A DNA stretch of 64,000 nt from Streptomyces fragilis (lineage in GTDB: Bacteria > Actinomycetota > Actinomycetes > Streptomycetales > Streptomycetaceae). Shown here piece by piece: positions 17,101 to 25,258 of this stretch; position 1 is the stretch's first letter, and every line of letters starts with the position of its first letter. The translations under genes and the position numbers were made by a program. Below the pieces are notes generated by a model that made no database searches, was not told where the DNA came from, and was given only the letters and a program-made list of their open reading frames with translations. The stretch is taken from positions 496,001-560,000 of the forward strand of contig NZ_BEVZ01000004.1 in assembly GCF_003112515.1 (NCBI RefSeq), given 5' to 3'.

Positions 17101-17804
17101 ATCACGCCCTGCAGGTCGAGGACGTCAAGGTACTCCGCGAGGAAGGCCGCCGCCGCCCGCCAGTCGGGCCGGCCTATGCGCCGGGCGAACGCGTCCAGCG
17201 CCTCCGGGCCGAGCCCGAGCTCACGGGTGCGGGCCAGGACGGCGCGGACCTCGTCGGCGAAACCGCGGGTGGTGAGGCAGGCGCGGAGGTCGTCGGGCCA
17301 GCGGACGTGGGCGAGACCCAGCCGCTCCAGCTCCGGCTCGCCGGCCAGCAGCTCACGCACCGCCACGTCCTGCTCGGGGCCGGAGAGCAGGCGCAGCGGC
17401 TCGGAGAAGAGGTCGCCGTCCTGGTGGGCGCGGACCAGCGCGTAACAGAAGGAGTGGAAGGTGGTGGCCCGCGGCGCCCGGGCGGCGCCGACCCGCGCCG
17501 CCATCCGGTCCCGCAGCTCCATGGCGGCCTTGCGGCTGAAGGTGAGGACCAGGATGCGCGCCGGGTCACCGCCGCGCGCGATCCGCGCGGCCACCGACTC
17601 CACCAGCGTCGTCGTCTTGCCGGTGCCGGGACCGGCGAGGACCAGCAGCGGCCCCGAGCGGTGCTCCACCACCGCGCGCTGCGACGCGTCGAGCCGCGGC
17701 GGCTCCGGCACCGCGACCGGGGTGCGGACCAGCCGGTACCCGCCGTCGGACGCCCGCCGCGCCGTGCGGCGGGGCGGTGTCGCGGTGAGGGAGGGGTTGC
17801 TCAT
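14124..17804 (-). CDS. adnA: AdnA-like helicase-nuclease subunit with acidic insert
   Basis: A 1226-residue partner of AdnB. Seen: Walker A AGPGTGKTT (~57-65), Walker B LVDEYQDTD, motif VI FYVAATRARERL, a RecB-like nuclease core (YVVDFKTGR), and iron-sulfur ligands: one Cys in TCALQWF and the C-terminal CDHCAFKQSC. These match the AdnA subunit of the AdnAB end-resection complex. A ~140-residue Asp/Glu/Gly/Ala/Ser insert (about 15998-16420) interrupts the helicase region and explains its excess length over the ~1050-residue mycobacterial protein. Start MSNPSLTATPP chosen; upstream open frame is Pro/His-rich and unlikely. Confidence 0.88.
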   Translation of the reverse strand: MSNPSLTATPPRRTARRASDGGYRLVRTPVAVPEPPRLDASQRAVVEHRSGPLLVLAGPGTGKTTTLVESVAARIARGGDPARILVLTFSRKAAMELRDRMAARVGAARAPRATTFHSFCYALVRAHQDGDLFSEPLRLLSGPEQDVAVRELLAGEPELERLGLAHVRWPDDLRACLTTRGFADEVRAVLARTRELGLGPEALDAFARRIGRPDWRAAAAFLAEYLDVLDLQGVIDYAELVHRAVLLVNRPEVGGRLAAEYDAVLVDEYQDTDPAQVRLLRALAGGGRTLVAFGDPDQSIYAFRGADVNGILDFPHAFPRADGAPAPVEVLRTSRRAGAGLLEATRLLTRRMPLTRLPAAKVRAHRELVPEREGGSVEVYTYPTRSTQLENVADVLRRAHLEDGVPWREMAVLVRAGSQSIPAVRRVLSSAGVPLEIDGDDVPLRHEPAVAPLLTALRAVATAEATARTAASAGDEVRDGAAGDASGDADRSGDGDGGAGPVAGDADRAGAVAAGAEGEVADDDADAGADREAGAETEGDAGFGATAEGEGDGEGGADASASASSASAGSGSEGERGAGAGAELAADAGADGGAVGGSGGDGAVWLDTETALTLLTSPLAGMDAADLRRLGRALRDEERAAGNAFPPPSDDLLARALCAPERLIAHDDAYAGGARKLGELLRAVRACLAAGGTAEEALWLLWDGTPWPRRLAWAAHRGGAAGRNAHRDLDAVCALFATAARAEERTGGRGALNFLAEIENQDIAADTLTRRVARPDAVRLMTAHRSKGLEWTLVVVADVQEGLWPDLRRRGSLLEADRIGRDGLADPLPAGALLAEERRLFYVAATRARERLVVTAVKAPAEDGDQPSRFLTELGVEPRDVTGRPRRPLSVAALVAELRATTVDPRASDALREAAARRLAKLAALTDDEGRPLAPAAHPSRWWGMYEPTESKVPLRDRDQPVVLSGSALDQLANTCALQWFLGREVKADTPATTAQSFGNVVHVLADEVASGRTPADLDVLMERLDSVWNALAFDAPWKSDQERDNARAALERFLNWHVMGAETGRRPVATEHDFDVTLAAGEHRIRIRGSMDRVETDAEGRAYVVDFKTGRSAPTSGEVARHPQLAVYQLAVREGAVDEAFDGERPEPGGAELVHLRQATSRKAEDLPKVQAQQPLDGEWVGDLLATAAGKVLDERFVPATGTHCDHCAFKQSCSARPEGRHVVD
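15998..16420 (-). repeat. Low-complexity acidic insert in adnA
   Basis: About 140 codons almost entirely Ala, Gly, Asp, Glu and Ser (for example AGAEGEVADDDADAGADREA), with no helicase motif. It reads in frame and retains high third-position GC. Confidence 0.8.
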
Positions 17805-18088
17805 GGTTCGCCGGTCCTGGTGGTGCGGAGGGGTGGGCGTCGGAGGGACGTGCGTCGGAGAGGGGCTGTCCGGGCGGGTGGGGTGGCTGTGAGGAACGGA
17901 GGGGACGGGGCGGTCGGGACGGCTGCGGGGAGGGTGCCCCCGAGGGACGGATGCGCATGTGGTCGTCCGTCGAACGTACGGCATCGCGGGGGCGTGCCCG
18001 TACGAGTCCACCGATACCGGACTTCACCCGGACGGAGGACAGCCGCCGCGGCCGCCCCGTCCTGCCCTCCGGGCCGGCCGCGCGCGGG

Positions 18089-18439
18089 TCATCCCGTCGC
18101 GCCGTCCCAGCGGGCCCGCCGCATGTCCAGCCGGGGCATCGACCCCCGGGAGGCTCCGGCGGCCTCCCGCAGCGGCGTTCCCTCCTCGCGGTAGTGGTTC
18201 AGCGCACGCAGCTCGTGACCGGGCAGCAGCACGCCGTCGGAGCGGACCACCCGCCACCACGGGACCGCGCTCCCGTAGAGCGCCATCACCCGCCCCACCT
18301 GGCGCGGCCCGCCCTCCCCGAGCCACTCGGCGACGTCCCCGTAGGTCATCACCCGGCCCGGCGGGATCCGTTCCGCCACCTCCAGCACCAGCTCCGCGTA
18401 CTCGGGGAGCTCGGCGCCGGACCGCTCCACGTCACTCAT
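18089..18439 (-). CDS. Alkyltransferase-like protein (ATL)
   Basis: A 116-residue protein of the O6-alkylguanine-DNA alkyltransferase fold. The DNA-binding helix (TYGDVAEWLGEGGPRQVGRVM) is intact, but the active-site PCHR is replaced by PWWRVV, so the methyl-acceptor cysteine is a tryptophan. ATLs bind O6-alkylguanine and pass lesions to nucleotide excision repair. It lies upstream of adnA on the same strand, with a 284-bp gap that suggests a separate adnA promoter. Start MSDVERSGAE at 18439. Confidence 0.9.
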   Translation of the reverse strand: MSDVERSGAELPEYAELVLEVAERIPPGRVMTYGDVAEWLGEGGPRQVGRVMALYGSAVPWWRVVRSDGVLLPGHELRALNHYREEGTPLREAAGASRGSMPRLDMRRARWDGATG

Positions 18440-18681
18440 CCGACCCATCCTGCCGCACCCCTCCGACACACCCGCCCACCGCCGGCGGGACCCCCGCCAC
18501 AGACCCGGAACGCGCCCGGAACGCTCCACGAACGCGCTCCGGAGGCGCGCGCGGCCAATTTCACGCCGCTGGATCGCCCCCTGACCCCACCATGGGTATG
18601 CCCGGCATGCCACCATCGTGCGGGCGGTGACTGGTGATACGTGAGCAACGTGAGCAGAACGAGACCGAGGAGTGGCAGGGC

Positions 18682-21627
18682 GTGCATCCCGAGAAGGCGG
18701 AGAGCGCTGCCGAGGTCTCGTCGCGCCCGGAAGCGGACATGACGAAGGCACCCCGATCACGGCGCCCGGGTGACGCCCGCGGCGACGCCGCCGAAGGCCG
18801 TCCCGCCCGCGGCGGCGGCTCCCACGCCGAGAATGCCCGCGCCCCCGGCGCTGTCACGGGCTCCGGCACCGGTAGCGGCAGCGGAGCCGGCAACGGCAAC
18901 GAGCCCCTGGACTCCCAGGAGCCCGCGGAGCCAGCGACGCCCTCGGAGCCCTCCGGAGCCACCGTCGCCCCCGACAACGGCGACGAGGTGCAGGGCGACG
19001 AACCCCTGCTCCCCGCCCGCGTGCACCGCCCCTCCGACCTCATGCGGCTGCTGGTCGGCCTCCTCGCCATCGCCGTGCTGCTGGCCGTCGCCGCGTTCGC
19101 CGAGGGCGCGACCTCCGGCCTCGAGCAGGACATCAACGAGGGCACCACCGCCGCCCCCGACCTCCTGATCAAGGTGGCCGGCCTGGCCTCCAGCATCGCG
19201 ATCCTGCTGGTCCCGGTCGCCTTCGCGGTGGAGCGGCTGATCAAGCGGGACGCCCTGCGCATCGCCGACGGCGTGCTGGCCGCCGTCCTCGCGCACGGGG
19301 TGACGCTGGCCACCGACCTGTGGGTGGCGCGGTCCGCCCCGCAGGCCATCCAGGACGCCCTCACCCAGCTCGCCCCGGGCGGCAGCGGAGCGACCGCCGC
19401 GCTCACCGACCCGGTGCACGGCTACCTGGCGCCGGTGATCGCCTTCATGACCGCCGTGGGGCTGTCCCGAAGACCTCGCTGGCGGACCGTCCTGTGGGTG
19501 GTGCTGGCACTGGACGCCTTCTCCATGCTGGTCAGCGGTTACACCACCCCCTTCTCCATCCTCCTGACCATCCTCATCGGCTGGAGCGTCGCCTACGGCA
19601 CGCTGTACGCCGTCGGCTCGCCCAACGTCCGGCCCACCGGCCGCACCCTGATGGCGGGCCTGCGGCACGTCGGCTTCCACCCGGCCTCCGCCCGGCAGGA
19701 GACGGAGGGCGAGGGCCATGAGAGCGACCGGGGGCGCCGCTACTTCGTCACCCTGGAGGACGGCCGCCCCCTCGACGTCACCGTGGTCGACCGGGAGCAG
19801 CAGGCGCAGGCCTTCTACTACCGGGCCTGGCGCAACCTGACGCTGCGCGGCTCGGCCACCCGGCGGAGTCTGCAGTCGCTGCGCCAGGCGCTCGAGCAGG
19901 AGGCTCTGCTGGCCTACGCCGCCATCGCGGCCGGGGCCAACGCGGCCAAGCTGATCGCCACCGCCGAGCTCGGCCCGGACGCCGTGATGCTCGTGTACGA
20001 GCACACCGGCGGCCGTCCGCTGGACCAGCTGGCGGACGAGGAGATCACCGACGAACTGCTGCGGGACACCTGGCGGCAGGTGAAGGCGCTGCAGTCGCGG
20101 CGCATCGCGCACCGCAGGCTGGCCGGCGACGCGATCCTGGTGGATCGTTCCGGCGCGGTGATCCTGTCCGACCTCCGCGGCGGCGAGATCGCCGCCGGCG
20201 ACCTGCTGCTGCGCATGGACATCGCCCAGCTGCTCACCACGCTCGGCCTGCGGGCCGGCGCGGAGCGCGCGGTGGCCGCCGCGGTGGACGTCCTGGGTCC
20301 CGACGCGGTCGCCGACTGCCTGCCCCTGCTGCAGCCCATCGCGCTGACCCGCTCGACCCGCGCCACCCTGCGCCGGCTGGGCCGTGAGCGCGCCCAGCGG
20401 GAGCGGGAGGCGGTGCTGGAGGCGGCCGACAACGCCCGGGCGCTGCGCGCCGCCGAACGCGAGGCCGGCACCGGCGCCACCGCGGCCACGGGGACCACGG
20501 CGGGCACCGCGACGGCGTCGGTCGGAGCGGTCTCCGAGCGCAAGGCCCTCAAGGCCGAGCAGCGCGCCGAGAAGCGTGCCGTCGACGAGGCCCTGGAGGA
20601 AGCGCGCGAGGAGGCGCGCGAGGAGGACCTGCTCACCCAGATCCGCCACCAGGTGCTCCGTATCCGCCCGCAGGCCCCGGTGGAACCCGCCAGGCTGGAG
20701 CGGATCCGTCCGCGCACCCTGATCACCTTCATCGCGGGCGCGATCGGCGCCTACTACCTGCTCTCCCAGCTGGCCCACGTCCCGTTCGACTCGATCGCCT
20801 CGGCGCACTGGGGCTGGGTGGCCGCGGCGGCGTTCTTCGCGGCGCTCAGCTACGTCGCGGCGGCGATGTCCCTGCTGGGCTTCGTGCCCGAGCGGGTGCC
20901 GTTCCGGCGCACGGTCTCGGCGCAGGTGGCGGGCTCCTTCGTGAAGATCGTCGCCCCGGCGGCGATCGGCGGCGTGGCCCTGAACACGCGGTTCCTGCAG
21001 AAGGCGGGCGTCCGGCCCGGCCTGGCGGTGGCCAGCGTGGGCGCCTCCCAGCTGTTCGGGCTGGGCTCGCACATCATGCTGCTGATGGTCTTCGGCTACC
21101 TCACCGGCATCGAGAAGACGCCGTCCCTGTCGCCGTCCCGCACGGTGATCGCCGGGCTGCTGACGGTCGCCGTGCTGGTGCTGGTGGTGACCTCGGTGCC
21201 TCTGCTGCGGAAGTTCGTGGCGACCCGGGTGCGCTCGCTCTTCGCGGGTGTGGTGCCGCGCATGCTGGACGTGCTGCAGCGGCCGCAGAAGCTGGCCACC
21301 GGCATCGGCGGCATGCTCCTGCTGACCGCCTGCTTCGTCCTGTGCCTGGACGCCTCGGTCCGCGCGTTCGGCGACGGGTCGACCGACATCAGCCTGGCGA
21401 GCGTCGCGGTGGTCTTCCTGGCCGGCAACGCGCTCGGCTCGGCGGCGCCGACCCCCGGCGGCATCGGCGCGGTCGAGGCCACGCTGACCCTGGGTCTGGT
21501 GGCGGTCGGCCTGCCGCGGGAGGTCGCGGTCCCCGCCGTGATCCTCTACCGCCTGTTCACCCTGTGGCTGCCGGTGCTGCCCGGCTGGCTCTGCTTCAGC
21601 CACCTCACCCGCCGCGAGGCTCTCTGA
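18682..21627 (+). CDS. LPG-synthase-like membrane protein with kinase-like domain
   Basis: About 981 residues. An acidic disordered N-terminus (~110 residues) is followed by about four transmembrane (TM) helices (from LMRLLVGLLAIAVLL), then a soluble kinase-like region (HTGGRPLDQL ... RIAHRRLAGDAILVDRSG ... LSDLRGG) resembling an ABC1/APH fold with degenerate motifs. A charged coil and a C-terminal block of about seven TM helices with the UPF0104/LPG-synthase signature (APTPGGIGAVEATL) complete it. Lipid flipping or modification is inferred from that C-terminal family. The GTG at 18682 has GAGGAG 9 nt upstream; an upstream GTG at 18634 has no SD. Confidence 0.82.
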   Translation: MHPEKAESAAEVSSRPEADMTKAPRSRRPGDARGDAAEGRPARGGGSHAENARAPGAVTGSGTGSGSGAGNGNEPLDSQEPAEPATPSEPSGATVAPDNGDEVQGDEPLLPARVHRPSDLMRLLVGLLAIAVLLAVAAFAEGATSGLEQDINEGTTAAPDLLIKVAGLASSIAILLVPVAFAVERLIKRDALRIADGVLAAVLAHGVTLATDLWVARSAPQAIQDALTQLAPGGSGATAALTDPVHGYLAPVIAFMTAVGLSRRPRWRTVLWVVLALDAFSMLVSGYTTPFSILLTILIGWSVAYGTLYAVGSPNVRPTGRTLMAGLRHVGFHPASARQETEGEGHESDRGRRYFVTLEDGRPLDVTVVDREQQAQAFYYRAWRNLTLRGSATRRSLQSLRQALEQEALLAYAAIAAGANAAKLIATAELGPDAVMLVYEHTGGRPLDQLADEEITDELLRDTWRQVKALQSRRIAHRRLAGDAILVDRSGAVILSDLRGGEIAAGDLLLRMDIAQLLTTLGLRAGAERAVAAAVDVLGPDAVADCLPLLQPIALTRSTRATLRRLGRERAQREREAVLEAADNARALRAAEREAGTGATAATGTTAGTATASVGAVSERKALKAEQRAEKRAVDEALEEAREEAREEDLLTQIRHQVLRIRPQAPVEPARLERIRPRTLITFIAGAIGAYYLLSQLAHVPFDSIASAHWGWVAAAAFFAALSYVAAAMSLLGFVPERVPFRRTVSAQVAGSFVKIVAPAAIGGVALNTRFLQKAGVRPGLAVASVGASQLFGLGSHIMLLMVFGYLTGIEKTPSLSPSRTVIAGLLTVAVLVLVVTSVPLLRKFVATRVRSLFAGVVPRMLDVLQRPQKLATGIGGMLLLTACFVLCLDASVRAFGDGSTDISLASVAVVFLAGNALGSAAPTPGGIGAVEATLTLGLVAVGLPREVAVPAVILYRLFTLWLPVLPGWLCFSHLTRREAL

Positions 21628-21989
21628 GGCCGGCCCGGACGGCGGACCGGGCCGGGAGCCGCAGCCGGCAGGCCCGGAACCGGAGCCGCGGTCGGCGAGC
21701 CGGGCCAGGAGCCGCGGTCGGCGAGCCGGGCCAGGAGCCGCGGTCGGCGAGCCGGGCCAGGAGCCGCGGTCGGCGGGTGAGGCGCCGGGGGCCACCGGCC
21801 GACGGGCCCCCGAGCTCCGACCTCCGCGCTCGGCCCTTCGAGCCCCGAGCCCCGAGCCCCGAGCTCCGAGCCCCGGTCTCCGGTCGGCGCACGGGCGCCG
21901 TTCGCCCCGGCCGACGGGCGCGGCGGCCGGTTAACCCGGACGGGTCACGCGCCCGCGCGGCGCCCGGCGGGGCGCAGGAACATGGCGGC
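21628..21989. repeat. Intergenic 26-bp tandem repeats and CCCCGAG heptamers
   Basis: 21683-21775 contains three exact 26-bp copies (GAGCCGCGGTCGGCGAGCCG + GGCCAG) and a partial fourth. 21838-21880 contains several CCCCGAG heptamers. No gene is supported in this 362-bp gap; the promoter of the next gene must lie in its last ~100 bp, but I see no clear -10. Confidence 0.75.
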
Positions 21990-23531
21990 ATGCCCTACGC
22001 CGCCCGGACCCGCACCGCAGCCCTGCTGACCTCGGCCGTCCTCGCCGCCGGAGCCCTCACGGCCTGCGGCGGCGAGGACGGCGACGTGCGGGAGCAGTCC
22101 CTCGAATGGGAGGACTGCCCGGCCCCGTCCGACGCCCAGGGCGGCGGCGCCTCACCCACGCCGCTCCCGCGCGGCGGAGTCTGGCAGTGCTCCACCATGC
22201 GGGCGCCTCTGGACTGGGCGGATCCGGACGGCGCGAGTGTCGGCATCGAGCTGATCCGGGTCCGCTCCTCCGGCCCGAAGAACGACCGCATCGGCTCCCT
22301 GATCTTCAACTTCGGCGGCCCGGGCGGCTCCGGCGTCACCACCCTGCCCGCCTTCGGCAAGGAGTACGACACGCTCCGCTCCCGCTACGACCTGGTCAGC
22401 TTCGACCCGCGCGGGGTCGGCCGCAGCGAGCCCGTGGAGTGCGAGAGCGCGAGCCGGATGGACGCCCTCTTCCAGGAGGACGGCACCCCCGACGACGCCG
22501 AGGAGCGCCGGGTGTACGAGGAGGGTCTGCGCGGCTTCAACGAGGCCTGCCAGCACAACTCCGGCAAGATCCTCCCCCACGTGCGCACCACCGACGCCGC
22601 CCGCGACATGAACCTGCTGCGCGAACTCCTCGGCGACGACAAGCTGTACTACTTCGGCATCTCGTACGGCACCGAACTCGGCGGCGTCTACGCGCACCTG
22701 TTCCCCAGGACAGTGGGGCGGGCCGTCTTCGACGCGGTGGTCGACCCCACGCAGGACCCGGAGCAGGGGTCGCTGGGCCAGGCCCAGGGCTTCCAGCGGG
22801 CGTTGGACAACTTCGCCGAGGACTGTGCCGCCAAGCCGCAGGAGGAGTGCCCGATCGGCACCGACGCCGAGGACGTCAAGAAGCGCATCGCCCAGCTCCT
22901 CGACCAGCTCGACGAGCGGTCGCTGCCCGGCATCTTCCCGCGCCGGCTCACCGAGACGGCGGCCACCGGCGGCATCGCGCAGGCGCTGTACTCGCAGGAC
23001 TTCTGGCCCTACCTCACGCAGGCGCTGGACGAGGCCTACGACGGCGACGGCCGGACCCTGATGGTCCTGTCCGACGCGATGAACGGGCGCAGCGAGAGCG
23101 GCGAGTACAGCAGCCTGGTGGCCGCCAACACGGCGATCAACTGCTCCGACGACCGGCCCCGCTACTCGGCCGCCGACGTGCAGCGGGCACTCCCGCGGTT
23201 CCGGGAGGCGTCACCCGTCTTCGGCGACTACATGGCCTGGTCGCTGCTGAGCTGCACCGACTGGGCGGTGGAGGGCGCCGCCGACCGTCCGGACGTCAGC
23301 GCCCCGGGGGCGCCGCCGATCCTGGTCATCGGCAACACCGGCGACCCGGCGACCCCGTACGAGGGGGCCCGGCGGATGGCCCGGGCGCTGGGTCCCGGCG
23401 TGGGCGTGGAGATCACCTACCGCGGCGAGGGGCACGGCGCCTACGACAGCGGCGACCAGTGCGTCCAGAACGCCGTGAACGGCTACCTCCTGCAGGGCAA
23501 GGTCCCCCGCTCCGGCACCGTCTGCGGCTGA
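21990..23531 (+). CDS. Secreted tripeptidyl-aminopeptidase-type alpha/beta hydrolase lipoprotein
   Basis: A 513-residue precursor with a lipoprotein signal (lipobox LTAC at ~29). The catalytic triad is visible: nucleophile in GISYGTE, Asp in NTGDPATPYEGA, His in GEGHGAY; the oxyanion motif FNFGGPGGSG is also present. Cysteines near the end (NCSDD, SCTDW, DQC, VCG) probably form disulfides. This matches the Streptomyces SlpD/SlpE and tripeptidyl aminopeptidase (S33) family, which trims N-terminal peptides at the cell surface. ATG at 21990. Confidence 0.9.
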   Translation: MPYAARTRTAALLTSAVLAAGALTACGGEDGDVREQSLEWEDCPAPSDAQGGGASPTPLPRGGVWQCSTMRAPLDWADPDGASVGIELIRVRSSGPKNDRIGSLIFNFGGPGGSGVTTLPAFGKEYDTLRSRYDLVSFDPRGVGRSEPVECESASRMDALFQEDGTPDDAEERRVYEEGLRGFNEACQHNSGKILPHVRTTDAARDMNLLRELLGDDKLYYFGISYGTELGGVYAHLFPRTVGRAVFDAVVDPTQDPEQGSLGQAQGFQRALDNFAEDCAAKPQEECPIGTDAEDVKKRIAQLLDQLDERSLPGIFPRRLTETAATGGIAQALYSQDFWPYLTQALDEAYDGDGRTLMVLSDAMNGRSESGEYSSLVAANTAINCSDDRPRYSAADVQRALPRFREASPVFGDYMAWSLLSCTDWAVEGAADRPDVSAPGAPPILVIGNTGDPATPYEGARRMARALGPGVGVEITYRGEGHGAYDSGDQCVQNAVNGYLLQGKVPRSGTVCG

Positions 23532-23563
23532 CGGGGCGTCGGCGGAACGTCCGCGGCCGGTCG

Positions 23564-23746
23564 GTGGCGGCGGCGGCGCTCCTGGGCGCGGGCCTGCGGT
23601 ACGACGGCCACCGACCCTGCGGCTACCGCCTCGACCCCCGGTTCCGCCCCCGCACCCGGGCCCAGCTCCGCACCACCCGCCGCGAAGACCTGCCCCGGTC
23701 CGCGACCCTGCCCCGCCCGGACCCTCACACCCCGGCGGACGCCTGA
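23564..23746 (+). CDS. Possible 60-residue hypothetical protein
   Basis: An ORF starting GTG with strong GC bias at third positions, encoding VAAAALLGAGLRYDGHRPCG and then an Arg/Pro-rich tail. It starts 32 bp after the peptidase stop, with only a weak GGAACG SD. No family is recognised. It could equally be non-coding. Confidence 0.3.
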   Translation: MAAAALLGAGLRYDGHRPCGYRLDPRFRPRTRAQLRTTRREDLPRSATLPRPDPHTPADA

Positions 23747-23810
23747 GCCCTCCGATACTTTCCCGGCACCGGTCCCCCCGCGGCGTGCTCCGCCGCCGGG
23801 CGACGACAGA

Positions 23811-23850
23811 AGCCCACGGCTCCGAGGTGGTCGGAGCCGTGGGCTTCGTC
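23811..23850. terminator. Bidirectional terminator between peptidase and moeZ
   Basis: A perfect 15-bp stem (AGCCCACGGCTCCGA 23811-23825; complement 23831-23845) with a 5-nt loop between converging genes. Confidence 0.85.
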
Positions 23851-23890
23851 AGGTCCGCCGACCCGCGAACGGGGTTGGCGGAAGGGGAGG

Positions 23891-25069
23891 TCAGTACACC
23901 GGCTTGTGCGGCTCGATCTGGTTGACCCAGCCGATGACGCCGCCGCCGACGTGGACGGCGTCGGAGAAGCCCGCGGACTTGAGGACCGCGAGGACTTCCG
24001 CACTGCGGACACCCGTCTTGCAGTGCAGGACGATCTTCTTGTCCTGCGGCAGGCCCTCGAGGGCGCTGCCCATCAGGAACTCGTTCTTCGGGATCAGCCG
24101 CGCGCCCGGGATGGAGACGATCTCGTACTCGTTCTGCTCGCGGACGTCGATGATCTCGATGTTCTCGTCGTCGTCGATCCACTCCTTGAGCTGCTTGGGA
24201 GTGATCGTCGAGCCGGCGGCGGCCTCCTGGGCCTCCTCCGAGACGACGCCGCAGAAGGCCTCGTAGTCGATGAGCTCGGTGACCGTCGGGTTCTCGCCGC
24301 AGACCGCGCAGTTGGGGTCCTTGCGGATCTTGACCTGGCGGTACTGCATCTCCAGGGCGTCGTAGATCATCAGGCGGCCGACCAGCGGCTCGCCGATGCC
24401 CGCGAGGAGCTTGATGGCCTCGTTGACCTGGATGGAGCCGATCGACGCGCACAGCACGCCCAGCACGCCGCCCTCGGCGCAGGAGGGGACCATGCCCGGC
24501 GGCGGGGGCTCCGGGTAGAGGCAGCGGTAGCAGGGACCGTGCTCGGACCAGAAGACCGAGGCCTGGCCGTCGAACCGGTAGATGGAGCCCCAGACGTACG
24601 GCTTGTTCAGCAGCACGCAGGCGTCGTTCACCAGGTAGCGGGTGGCGAAGTTGTCCGTGCCGTCGACGATCAGGTCGTACTGGCTGAAGATCTCCATCAC
24701 GTTCTCGGCCTCGAGCCGCTCTTCGTGAAGGACGACGTTCACGTACGGATTTATGCCGAGGACGCTGTCCTTGGCCGACTCCGCCTTGGAACGGCCGATG
24801 TCCGCCTGGCTGTGGATGATCTGACGCTGCAGGTTCGACTCGTCGACCTCGTCGAACTCCACGATGCCGAGCGTGCCGACACCCGCCGCGGCGAGGTACA
24901 TCAGCGCCGGGGAGCCCAGGCCGCCGGCGCCCACACACAGCACCTTCGCGTTCTTCAGCCGCTTCTGCCCGTCCATCCCGACGTCCGGGATGATCAGGTG
25001 GCGGGAGTACCTGCGGACCTCGTCTACGGTGAGCTCGTCGGCCGGCTCGACCAGGGGTGGCAACGACAC
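23891..25069 (-). CDS. moeZ: MoeZ/MoeB-like adenylyltransferase-sulfurtransferase
   Basis: A 392-residue protein with an N-terminal ThiF/MoeB adenylation domain (GAGGLGSPALMYLAAAG; zinc ligands CYRC and CAVC) and a C-terminal rhodanese domain with active-site loop CKTGVRS. It adenylates then thiocarboxylates the C-terminal Gly-Gly of sulfur-carrier proteins for molybdopterin, cysteine and thio-sugar biosynthesis. The GTG at 25069 (VSLPPLVEPADEL) has a GGAG SD and gives the typical family length; an upstream ATG would add 25 untypical residues. Confidence 0.95.
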   Translation of the reverse strand: MSLPPLVEPADELTVDEVRRYSRHLIIPDVGMDGQKRLKNAKVLCVGAGGLGSPALMYLAAAGVGTLGIVEFDEVDESNLQRQIIHSQADIGRSKAESAKDSVLGINPYVNVVLHEERLEAENVMEIFSQYDLIVDGTDNFATRYLVNDACVLLNKPYVWGSIYRFDGQASVFWSEHGPCYRCLYPEPPPPGMVPSCAEGGVLGVLCASIGSIQVNEAIKLLAGIGEPLVGRLMIYDALEMQYRQVKIRKDPNCAVCGENPTVTELIDYEAFCGVVSEEAQEAAAGSTITPKQLKEWIDDDENIEIIDVREQNEYEIVSIPGARLIPKNEFLMGSALEGLPQDKKIVLHCKTGVRSAEVLAVLKSAGFSDAVHVGGGVIGWVNQIEPHKPVY

Positions 25070-25172
25070 GGGGACTCCGTTGGTCGGGATAAGTACGGTT
25101 GTTCTCCCCGTAACACTGCCACGCCCTTCTTCATTCCAAGACAACCGTTCCGCCCTGCGAGACGTATCCGTC

Positions 25173-25258
25173 CCAGCAGCCGGGCGGGTCGGAACCAGCA
25201 GCCGGGCGGGTCGGAACCAGCAGCCGGGAGGGTCGGAACCAGCAGCCGGGAGGGTCAG
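25173..25258. repeat. 22-bp minisatellite ending in a stop codon
   Basis: Four copies of CCAGCAGCCGGG(C/A)GGGTCGGAA at 25173, 25195, 25217 and 25239. The last copy reads GGGTCAG and supplies the minus-strand stop codon (TCA, 25255-25257) of the epimerase gene. Confidence 0.85.

Noticed and set aside
17805..18088. A LexA or RecA-independent DNA-damage promoter upstream of adnA
   Set aside because: CGAACGTACGGC lacks the GTTC half of a LexA box, and TATCGGTGGAC is only a partial match to the TTGTCAGTGGC motif with no proper -10 spacing.
10572..18194. A 2540-codon open frame on the plus strand across adnB/adnA
   Set aside because: It is antisense to two well-supported helicase-nuclease genes, lacks family motifs and is Gly/Arg/Val-rich: a product of GC-skewed codon usage on the opposite strand.
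21683..25258. CRISPR-like direct repeats
   Set aside because: Repeats are contiguous tandem copies without unique spacers and there are no cas genes.
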